From NCBI GenBank assembly GCA_036488815.1, contig DASXGX010000095.1, positions 69,491 to 133,490 on the forward strand: a stretch of DNA of 64,000 bases, given 5' to 3'. The position numbers and the translations under genes were made by a program. The stretch is from Roseiarcus sp036488815. GTDB lineage: Bacteria; Pseudomonadota; Alphaproteobacteria; Rhizobiales; Beijerinckiaceae. This document shows, in pieces, positions 57,532 through 64,000 of this stretch. The notes beneath the pieces were generated by a model. That model was not told where the DNA came from. It saw only the letters and a list, made by a program, of their open reading frames with translations, and ran no database searches. The first letter of the stretch is position 1. Each line of letters starts with the position of its first letter.

Positions 57532-57738
57532 ATGCGCATCCAAACGATGTCAGCTATCGTGCTCTCAGCCGTTCTGATGGTTTCGGGCCCTGTCTATGTG
57601 GGAACGGGATCAACCCACACCCATGACGACCCGAAGAAGTGCCGGAGCCTCGTCACGCTCAAGAACCTTCCGACCAAGGCTGCGAAGAAGGCCGAATACG
57701 ACAAGTGCATGGCCGCCGGTCCGGAGAACTATCAATAG
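57532..57738 (+). CDS. Small secreted protein with two cysteines
   Basis: A 68-residue protein with a signal peptide (MSAIVLSAVLMVSGPVYVG) and a short polar mature part holding two cysteines 22 residues apart (KKCRSL and YDKCMAAG) with Lys-rich helix between. The spacing loosely recalls one PsiF-type repeat. A strong ribosome site (CCGGGGAGACTTCC) precedes the ATG, which supports it as real. It is divergent from the Cpx-like operon across 325 bases (57207-57531) that hold no other gene. Function unknown. Confidence 0.7.
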   Translation: MRIQTMSAIVLSAVLMVSGPVYVGTGSTHTHDDPKKCRSLVTLKNLPTKAAKKAEYDKCMAAGPENYQ

Positions 57739-57833
57739 TCCCTGGAGCCGCCGTCTCGCCGCTGCGGGACCGCCTCGACGGTGAGGCGGCCCCGAGGGGC
57801 GATGGGTCATTTTGAGCGCGCCAACCGGCGCGC

Positions 57834-58307
57834 TCACCAATGCGGCATGTCCGCCATTTCGGTCCAGGCATCGTCGCTCTCTTGCTCGTCGGGAATCGCC
57901 GGCCCGAGCGGTTCGCCGTCGCGCCGCCAGAGAACGGCGCGGGCCTGGATCTTCAGGCCGTCCAAGGTGAACGCACGGGCAGTCTCGATCCGCGCGACGA
58001 TCGCCTCGACCGCGGCGCGCGCCGCTTTGACGGCGGCTCGCCTCTCCGGCGTGGGCGAGCGCCGGAAGGCGACCATCGCCGCAAGCTCGGCTTGCCAAGC
58101 TGTCTCGAGCGCGGCGCCGTCCTCGAGCAGCCGCGCGTCGAGATGCTGGGGGGCGCCGCTCACGAGAACGGGACGGCCGGCGGGACGCGAGCCGATCCGG
58201 TCCATCCTCCGGGCGAGCGCCTGTTGGTTAAATTGCTGTCGGACGAGACCGGACGGCTTCATCGATTGCAGGGTTTCGAACGCCGCCGCAAAGGTTAACT
58301 TCGTCAT
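57834..58307 (-). CDS. Hypothetical protein
   Basis: A 157-residue protein not recognised. It opens MTKLTFAAAFETLQSMKPSG, has an Ala/Arg-rich helical middle (AAVKAARAAVEAIVARIETA) and an acidic end (PDEQESDDAWTEMADMPHW). No signal or membrane segment. ATG 58307 follows AGGGGGGTGTG; a GTG lies directly before it. A hairpin GAGCGCGCC/GGCGCGCTC spans its stop codon (57814-57835) without a T-tract. Upstream is an AT-rich block that probably holds its promoter. Confidence 0.65.
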   Translation of the reverse strand: MTKLTFAAAFETLQSMKPSGLVRQQFNQQALARRMDRIGSRPAGRPVLVSGAPQHLDARLLEDGAALETAWQAELAAMVAFRRSPTPERRAAVKAARAAVEAIVARIETARAFTLDGLKIQARAVLWRRDGEPLGPAIPDEQESDDAWTEMADMPHW

Positions 58308-58310
58308 CAC

Positions 58311-58514
58311 ACCCCCCTACGATTAACTTTCCCTGCATAGTGTTGCCGCTACGTCATACTTAGTCAATGAGCAGTAAATTCATCATCGCTACATCATGAA
58401 TCATATCTTACGTTAGTCGTAGCAATTGTCTGCGGTAAACAGTAAGAAACGCATTTATAGCAAAAGACGCGTAGAATTTTACTTTGATTTTAGCCGATTT
58501 TCGCGTCAGATTTA
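58311..58514. other. AT-rich intergenic block with short repeats
   Basis: About 200 bases clearly poorer in GC than everything around. It contains direct repeats CGCTACGTCAT (58347) and CGCTACATCAT (58387), 40 bases apart, and a near-perfect inverted pair CTACGATTAAC (58317) / GTTAGTCGTAG (58412). It may be a regulatory region for the unknown gene and lolA or a small transferred fragment. No gene starts within it; the gap continues to 58649. Confidence 0.6.
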
Positions 58515-58649
58515 ATGCGATTGGGCGGGATTGCCGGGATTGCCGGTTGGCTGAGACCCCGCCACAATGCGATCACAACGCCCTGCCATGCACCGCTCCG
58601 GCGCACGTCCTTTGTCGGCGCCGCGCATTCCCTGGGAAGCTCTGTCTTG

Positions 58650-59360
58650 ATGCCGATTTTGCGCCGCCTCGTCTCCTCCGCCGTTGCGCTTGTCGCCTTT
58701 CACAGTTTCGTTTGGGCGGGCGACGCGCCGCTCGACATCGACTCGCCCCCGGCCAAAGCCGTAAAGGCCGCGCCCGCCAAGGAGGCCGCGAAGGACGCCC
58801 CCAAGCTGGACATCAGCCCCGCCGAGGCGGTCGCCCGCGCCAACGCCTTCCTCGACAGCGCGCGGGTCCTCAGCGCCGATTTCGTCCAGATCGGCCCCGA
58901 CGGGCAGCGTTCGGAAGGCGAGCTTTACGTCCAGCGGCCGGGCAAGATGCTGTTCCGCTTCTCGCCGCCCGCGCGGCTCGAAATCGTCGCCGACGGGCGC
59001 TCGGTCGCCGTGCGGGACCAGAAGATGGACACGCAGGATCTCTACTTCATCGGCCAGACGCCGCTGAAGTTCCTGCTCGCCGACCACATCGACCTCGCCA
59101 AGGACACGCAGGTCAAAGGCGTCACCATCGACGCCAACGCCGTGACGATCCAGATCGAGGACAAGGCGACCTTCGGCGGCACGGCCGAGATCGCGCTGGT
59201 GTTCGACCCGGCGACCTTCCAGCTCAAGCAATGGACGGTGCTCGACCCGCAGGGCTTCCAGACCGTGGTGTCGCTGTTCAACCTCGATCTGGCGACCAAG
59301 CCCGATCCGCAGCTCTTTTACATCAACGACAATCCGAACAGCCCGATGAACCGTAAGTAG
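58650..59360 (+). CDS. lolA: LolA-family outer-membrane lipoprotein carrier-like protein
   Basis: The 236-residue protein has a signal peptide (RRLVSSAVALVAFHSFVWAG), an Ala/Lys-rich linker and the LolA half-barrel: ANAFLDSARVLSADFVQIGP, EGELYVQRPGKMLFRFSPPA and VRDQKMDTQDLYFI, with DPQGFQTVVSLFNLD near the end. It ferries lipoproteins across the periplasm. ATG 58650 places the signal peptide at the N-terminus; the frame is open from 58515. Followed by xthA, the usual order. Confidence 0.9.
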   Translation: MPILRRLVSSAVALVAFHSFVWAGDAPLDIDSPPAKAVKAAPAKEAAKDAPKLDISPAEAVARANAFLDSARVLSADFVQIGPDGQRSEGELYVQRPGKMLFRFSPPARLEIVADGRSVAVRDQKMDTQDLYFIGQTPLKFLLADHIDLAKDTQVKGVTIDANAVTIQIEDKATFGGTAEIALVFDPATFQLKQWTVLDPQGFQTVVSLFNLDLATKPDPQLFYINDNPNSPMNRK

Positions 59361-59458
59361 CCGTCTCCGCCCGCAGCCCTGTGGGCAAGTCGCCGGCGCC
59401 GCTTGCCTTCGCTGGAAAACCAGCCATTTTCGCCGCGCGCTTCAGTCAAGGGCCCTCC

Positions 59459-60265
59459 GTGCGGTTTTCAATCTCGACTTGGAACATCAATTCGGTGCGC
59501 CTGCGCATCGGCCTCGTGGCGCAATATCTCGAGCGGCACCGCCCGGACGTGCTGTGCCTCCAGGAGACGAAATGTCCTGACGGGCAGTTTCCGCACGGCG
59601 AGTTCCACAAACTTGGCTACCCGCACATCGCGATCAACGGCCAGAAGGGCTACCACGGCGTCGCGGTCGTCTCGAAGCTGCCGATCGTCGGCGTCAATCC
59701 GCGCGAGTTCTGCGCCATGGGCGACTCGCGTCACATGCATGTGACGCTCGGCGGCGACGCGGCCGGGATCGAGGTCCATAACTTCTACGTGCCGGCGGGA
59801 GGCGACGAGCCCGATCCCGAGATCAACCCCAAGTTCAAGCACAAGCTGGCCTTCGTCGACGAAATGACCGCATGGTTTCGCGAGGGCCAGACCGCCGCCG
59901 GCCGCGCGATCCTGGTCGGCGACCTCAACATCGCGCCGCTCGAGCACGACGTCTGGAGCCACAAGGCGCTGCTGAATGTCGTCAGCCATACGCCGATCGA
60001 GGTGGAGAAGCTCAATCTCGCGCTGGCCGCCGGCCCCTGGGTCGACGCCTTGCGCAAATTCGTGCCCGAAAGCGAAAAGCTCTACACGTGGTGGAGCTAT
60101 CGCTCGCCCGACTGGGCAAAGTCGGATCGCGGCCGCCGGCTCGACCACGTCTGGGTAAGCCCCTCGCTCGCCGACGCGGTCGCCTCGATGGACGTGCTGC
60201 GCGAAGCGCGCGACTGGCTCCGGCCTTCCGATCATGCGCCGGTGAAGGTGGACATCGAGATTTAG
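59459..60265 (+). CDS. xthA: Exodeoxyribonuclease III
   Basis: The 268-residue Mg2+-dependent AP endonuclease/3'-exonuclease has FSISTWNINSVRLR, the metal ligand Glu36 (CLQETKCPD), NGQKGYHGVAVVSK, the GDLNIAPLEHDVW block and the final RPSDHAPVKVDIEI with the catalytic His. It cuts DNA at abasic sites in base-excision repair. The start is GTG 59459, which gives the standard N-terminus; the longer frame from 59381 adds an unrelated leader. Confidence 0.96.
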   Translation: MRFSISTWNINSVRLRIGLVAQYLERHRPDVLCLQETKCPDGQFPHGEFHKLGYPHIAINGQKGYHGVAVVSKLPIVGVNPREFCAMGDSRHMHVTLGGDAAGIEVHNFYVPAGGDEPDPEINPKFKHKLAFVDEMTAWFREGQTAAGRAILVGDLNIAPLEHDVWSHKALLNVVSHTPIEVEKLNLALAAGPWVDALRKFVPESEKLYTWWSYRSPDWAKSDRGRRLDHVWVSPSLADAVASMDVLREARDWLRPSDHAPVKVDIEI

Positions 60266-60381
60266 AGCGAATTGCGTTTTGGTTGACACGCAGCCTGTCA
60301 CCCCGCGAAAAGCGGGTCCAAATAGCCGCCGCAGGTCTTCACTCTCGACTCCTGGATGCCCGCTTTTCCGCGGGCATGACA
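60265..60381. repeat. Composite REP-like element, copy 4
   Basis: Tail GCGAATTGCGTTTTGGTTGA and CACGCAGCCTGTCACC, left core CCCGCGAAAAGCGGG, a spacer close to that of copy 1 (CAGGTCTTCACTCTCGACTC), and right core GCCCGCTTTTCCGCGGGC ending ATGACA. It begins right at the xthA stop codon and probably also lies in its 3' untranslated region. Confidence 0.75.
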
Positions 60382-60438
60382 AGCGCGGAGAGGCTGCTTC
60401 TACCTAAGGCGTCGGCGCGTCGCTCAGCAAGGCGATGA

Positions 60439-60951
60439 TCAGAGCGAGGCGGCTATCTCGACCAGCTTCGCGACCGTATTCATATTGCGGGCGGTGCCCG
60501 CATTCCCCGCGGGGATGCGCAGGCGCGAGTCGGCCATCCCATCGCCATAGTAGATGTAGATTTCTCGCTCGCCCAGGCGAAGCTGCTCTGCCCGCAATCC
60601 GGTAGCGTGGTTCAACGCATCGGCAGGAAGGGGATGATCCACAAACAAGGCGACCGTCCGATTGCCGGGTTTGCCTGGAAACGGATTGCGAGCCAGAACA
60701 GCGGCCATCTCGCTGGCGGATCTGACGAGCACGCCGACAGGCTTTCCAGCGTATGCTTGCAGTCGGCTCTCAAGCGCCGACTTGATTTCTGCCTCTCCTG
60801 TAACGCTTTTGAAAACGACGTTTCCGCTGGCGATGTAGGTCCGAACCTCTTTAGCCCCCACGTCTTCGCACATTTGCTTCAAGGCGCTCATCGAAAGCTT
60901 TCCCGTTCCGCCGACGTTTACGGCGCGAAGCAGGGCTATATAGACTTTCAT
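60439..60951 (-). CDS. DUF1697-family protein
   Basis: A 170-residue cytoplasmic protein with the DUF1697 signature: YIALLRAVNVGGTGKLSMSA at the start, CEDVGAKEVRTYIASGNVVF, and SRLRIPAGNAGTARNMNTVA near the end. Function of the family is unknown. ATG 60951 gives the standard N-terminus; the frame is open to 61146 without homology. Convergent with xthA and divergent from the acylase gene. The region 60952-61217 shows no gene. Confidence 0.9.
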   Translation of the reverse strand: MKVYIALLRAVNVGGTGKLSMSALKQMCEDVGAKEVRTYIASGNVVFKSVTGEAEIKSALESRLQAYAGKPVGVLVRSASEMAAVLARNPFPGKPGNRTVALFVDHPLPADALNHATGLRAEQLRLGEREIYIYYGDGMADSRLRIPAGNAGTARNMNTVAKLVEIAASL

Positions 60952-61217
60952 TGGGTGCTTCGCTTGCGGCCAAAACCAGTTGCCTATGCTATCTCGAATG
61001 AAAGCGCCCTCAAAGGTTGATTGCGACCGGACGCGCCCCTCGAAAACCCGATACAGCGGCGCGACGAACCGCTCTCGATCGCGACAAGCCTCAGCGCGGC
61101 GAATTGGCGCACCAGAAGCGCTGTTCGGATTTCCGGCCATGGACAAGCCGCCGCAAACCCGCTTGACTGTTGTCGCAGCGGGCCGCCGAACGATCTCGCG
61201 CGGAGGGGAACGAACAT

Positions 61218-63605
61218 ATGAAATTCCGTATCGTGAGGGCGCTGGCGAAGCTCGTCGTCGTCCTTGTCGTCGTGGCCGTCGCCGGCGGCGCCTATCTCTT
61301 CTACCGCGCCATGCCCGCCTATTCCGGCCGCGTCGCCTTGCCCGGTCTCAAGGCCGAGACGCGCGTGTGGCGCGACCAATACGGCGTTCCCCACATCTTC
61401 GCGGCCTCGCTCGACGACGCGGCGCGCGCGCTCGGCTATCTCCACGCCAGCGAGCGTCTCTATCAGATGGAAGTTCAGCGCCGGGTCGGCCAGGGACGCA
61501 TCGCCGAAATCGCCGGGCCGGATCTCGTCAACGTCGACCGCTTCATCCGCACGCTCGACTTCTACCGCCTCGCCGAGAGCAGCTTTTCCGCGCTTTCTCC
61601 CGAGGCGCAGGCGCGCCTGCAGGCCTATGCCGACGGCGTCAATGCCTTCCTCGCGACGCACAAGAACGCCCTGCCGCCGGAGTTTCTCATCCTCGGCGAC
61701 CATCCGGAGCCTTGGAAACCGGCCGACTCGCTCGTCTGGGGCAAGTTGATGTCGCTGCAGCTCAGCGGCAACTACGAGATGGAGGCGTTGCGTGCGCGCC
61801 TGCGACAGAAGTTGCCGCCGGATCAGGCGCGGCTGTTGTTTCCCGCGCCGTCGTCCGACTGGCCGGTGACGACCGAGCCGGCCGCCAATCCGAGCCACGC
61901 CTCATTGGACAAACCGGACGTCTCGCCGATCGACCTGTTGGGAACGCTGCTGCCCGAGCAGCACGGGGCCTCGAACGAATGGGTGGTGAGCGGCTCGCGC
62001 ACTGTCACCGGCAAGCCGATCCTCGCCAATGACCCTCACCTCGAGATCGGCGCGCCGGTCCTCTGGTATCTCGCCCGGATCGTCACGCCCGAGGGCTCGG
62101 TGAAGGGCGCGACCGTCGCGGGGATGCCGCTCGTGGTGCTCGGTCAGAACGACCACATCGCCTGGGGCTTCACCACCTCGCACACCGCCACGCAGGATCT
62201 CTTCGTCGAGACGATCGATCCCAGCAATCCCGATCGCTATCTCGCCCCCGACGGACCGCAGCCGTTCGTCACGCGGAACGAAACGATCCACGTGAAGGGC
62301 GCGCCCGATGTGACGATGCGGGTACGCGCGACGCGGCACGGCCCCGTCATCTCCGACGTCGACGCCTCGCTCGCCACGCTCGCGGGCGAGGGCAAGGCGA
62401 TGGCGCTCGCCTACACCGGGCTCAGCGGCCAGGACACCACCGCCGAAGCGCTCATGAAGGTGAATGGCGCCCGCAATTGGGACGAGTTCCTCGCCGCGCT
62501 TCGCCTCTACCAGACGCCGACGCAGAACCTCGTCTATGCCGACGTGACCGGCGACATCGGCTTCATCAGCCCCGGCCTCGTGCCGCTGCGCAAATCCGGC
62601 GACGGGAGCAATATCGTCGACGGCGCCTCCGGCGAGAACGATTGGATCGGAACCATTCCCTTCGAGCAATGGCCGCAAATTCATAATCCGGCCGCCGGCT
62701 TCGCCTTCAACGCCAACAATGCGCTGGTCACGGCCGATCGTCAGCCGCCGATCGGCCAGGATTGGGAGGAGGCGTTTCGCGCCCGGCGCATCCAGCAATT
62801 CTTCGACACGATCGACAAGCACAGCCTCGACACCTCGGCCGCGATGCAGGCCGATCACGTCTCGCTCGCCGCGCGCGATCTGCTCCCCTTTCTCAAGGGC
62901 GTGACGCCAAGCGACGAACGCTCGCGCCAGGCGCTAGCGCTGCTCGCCGCATGGGACGGCGTGATGGACAAGGATCGTCCCGAGCCGCTGATCTTCGACG
63001 CCTTCATGGGCGCGCTGCATCGGATCATGCTGGTCGAAAAGACCGGCCTGCCGATGAACGCGAAAGGCCCGTTCGCCGCGACGACGCTGATCTCGCTGCT
63101 GCGCGACCATCCCGCCTGGTGCGACGCGTTGGGCAAACCCGATCCCGATTGCCGGGCCACGCTGGCGCGGGCGCTCGACGAGGCCCTCGCGCTGCTCGTC
63201 AAGCGCGACGGGGCCGACATGAGCCAATGGAAATGGGGCGCCGAACAGGTCGCGGTGCTGCAGCACAAGGTCTACAGCCACATTCCGCTGCTCGATCGCC
63301 TGAGCGACATCAGCATGCCCTCGAGCGGCGACTTCTACACGCTTGATCGCGGCGGCGGGTTCGAGGTTCCCAAGGACAAGCCGTTCGCCCGCACGCAGGG
63401 CGCCGGCTTTCGCGGCGTCTACGATCTCGCCGATCCCGACAAGTCGCGTTTCATGATCACGACCGGCGAATCTGGCCACATCTTCTCGCCGCACTACCGC
63501 GACCTGGCGCCGCTCTGGATCGTCGGCAAGTCGATCACGCTCGCAGGCAGTGAGGACGATCTGAGACACGCCGGCGCGCAGGAGCTCGTGTTGGCGCCGC
63601 AGTAG
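61218..63605 (+). CDS. Penicillin-acylase-family hydrolase (acylase / acyl-homoserine-lactone acylase type)
   Basis: The 795-residue Ntn-hydrolase precursor has an N-terminal membrane/signal segment (LVVVLVVVAVAGGAYLFYR), an alpha-chain (VWRDQYGVPHIFAASLDDAA, ALGYLHASERLYQMEVQRR), and the processing site GASNEWVVSG with the nucleophile Ser252 that becomes the beta-chain N-terminus. PILANDPHLEIGAPVLWY and FAFNANNALV follow, as in the family. It cleaves an amide with a fatty or aromatic acyl group; whether the substrate is a beta-lactam, a lipopeptide or a quorum signal cannot be told. ATG 61218 follows GGAGGGGAACGAACAT. Confidence 0.92.
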   Translation: MKFRIVRALAKLVVVLVVVAVAGGAYLFYRAMPAYSGRVALPGLKAETRVWRDQYGVPHIFAASLDDAARALGYLHASERLYQMEVQRRVGQGRIAEIAGPDLVNVDRFIRTLDFYRLAESSFSALSPEAQARLQAYADGVNAFLATHKNALPPEFLILGDHPEPWKPADSLVWGKLMSLQLSGNYEMEALRARLRQKLPPDQARLLFPAPSSDWPVTTEPAANPSHASLDKPDVSPIDLLGTLLPEQHGASNEWVVSGSRTVTGKPILANDPHLEIGAPVLWYLARIVTPEGSVKGATVAGMPLVVLGQNDHIAWGFTTSHTATQDLFVETIDPSNPDRYLAPDGPQPFVTRNETIHVKGAPDVTMRVRATRHGPVISDVDASLATLAGEGKAMALAYTGLSGQDTTAEALMKVNGARNWDEFLAALRLYQTPTQNLVYADVTGDIGFISPGLVPLRKSGDGSNIVDGASGENDWIGTIPFEQWPQIHNPAAGFAFNANNALVTADRQPPIGQDWEEAFRARRIQQFFDTIDKHSLDTSAAMQADHVSLAARDLLPFLKGVTPSDERSRQALALLAAWDGVMDKDRPEPLIFDAFMGALHRIMLVEKTGLPMNAKGPFAATTLISLLRDHPAWCDALGKPDPDCRATLARALDEALALLVKRDGADMSQWKWGAEQVAVLQHKVYSHIPLLDRLSDISMPSSGDFYTLDRGGGFEVPKDKPFARTQGAGFRGVYDLADPDKSRFMITTGESGHIFSPHYRDLAPLWIVGKSITLAGSEDDLRHAGAQELVLAPQ

Positions 63606-63632
63606 GCGCGCGACGGCTTGGAGATGCGTCCA

Positions 63633-64000
63633 TTCGCCGTCGTGGCCGGGGCTTGTCCAACGCAAGGTCGGGCATGACGCCTGAGCGCGCGCCAGCGGCC
63701 AAGCACGCTCCGCTTACGCCGCAATAGGCGCGGGCGGAGGCGTGGCGGGTTGGAGCCGGGTCCGTTCGCCGTCTTGGCCGGGCTTGTCCCGGCCATCCAC
63801 GTCGAGCCGTGGCGCCTTCGCCCGAGCGTTTTGAAAAGCGGCGCCGCGGGGATGGCCGGGACAAGCCCGTCCAAGACGCTGAGCGCGCCCCAGCGGCCGA
63901 ACGCGCTCCGCTTACGCCGCAATAGGCGCGGGCTGAGGCGTGACGGGTTGGAGCCGCCATTCGCCGTCTTGGCCGGGCTTGTCCCGGCCATCCACGTCGA
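63633..64000. repeat. Dispersed GGCCGGGCTTGTCCCGGCC repeats with a 198-bp tandem
   Basis: The palindrome-bearing phrase CGCCGTCTTGGCCGGGCTTG recurs at 63640 (diverged), about 63768 and about 63959, with an inverted copy at 63853. The longer block starting CTGAGCGCG at 63681 repeats at 63879, a period of 198 bases. When translated it gives the common MAGTSPAKTANG string. It is a rhizobial-type extragenic repeat; the last copy runs past the window edge. No gene was seen after 63605. Confidence 0.75.

Noticed and set aside
57814..57835. Rho-independent terminator at the stop of the 157-residue unknown gene
   Set aside because: The stem is good, but on the minus strand it is followed by AAAATG, not a T-tract.

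Overview
The window is GC-rich bacterial chromosome, most likely from an alphaproteobacterium of the order Hyphomicrobiales (Rhizobiales), perhaps near Beijerinckiaceae or Methylocystaceae. Two gene orders typical of that order support this: tig-clpP-clpX-lon-HU on the minus strand (about 1-8.2 kb), and tesB / glnK-amtB / ftsK / lolA / xthA on the plus strand (about 48-60 kb). No phage, plasmid or CRISPR module was seen. The genus cannot be fixed from the sequence alone.

Layout. 0-8.4 kb: a secreted ClpP-fold protein cut by the left edge, tRNA-Val, HU, Lon, ClpX, ClpP, trigger factor and tRNA-Leu, a protein-folding and proteolysis block. 8.6-13.5 kb: a multicopper-oxidase-fold protein that has lost its copper ligands, a quinone/alcohol oxidoreductase divergent from an HxlR regulator that seems to use a CTG start, the NAD(P)H-hydrate repair enzyme and tRNA-Asn. 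13.7-24 kb: a TPR-GT41 (SPINDLY/O-GlcNAc-transferase-like) glycosyltransferase, UDP-galactopyranose mutase and a 2232-residue Ser/Thr-rich protein. That protein is built almost wholly of 8-residue units arranged in 15 copies of a 17-unit, 136-residue (408-bp) higher-order repeat. This is the most striking region of the window.

24-31 kb: a compact minus-strand operon holding a mandelate-racemase-type enolase-superfamily enzyme, an internally duplicated membrane protein, gluconate-2-dehydrogenase-type subunit 3, a GMC flavoprotein, an amidase and an AEC carrier. It looks like a sugar/aldonate oxidation pathway. The usual cytochrome c subunit is absent and an uncharacterised membrane protein with paired histidines stands in its place. 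31-36 kb: an EmrAB-type efflux pair divergent from a TetR regulator with a clear operator and promoter, then a frameshifted SDR gene. 36-41.7 kb: a glycogen-debranching-like enzyme divergent from a GT4 glycosyltransferase, an orphan IS3-OrfA-like DNA-binding protein and an orphan SsuA-like binding protein. 41.8-48 kb: two sets of Tad pilus minor-pilin genes (tadE, tadF, tadG) without the secretion machine, sharing an upstream 19-bp motif.

48-64 kb: thioesterase II, a sigma54-type promoter driving glnK-amtB, ftsK, an SPW membrane protein, a Cpx-like three-gene envelope-stress module (Spy/CpxP-like protein, response regulator, kinase), a small secreted protein, an unknown protein next to an AT-rich block, lolA, xthA, a DUF1697 protein and a penicillin-acylase-family hydrolase. 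Four copies of a composite REP-like element and other dispersed repeats lie between genes.
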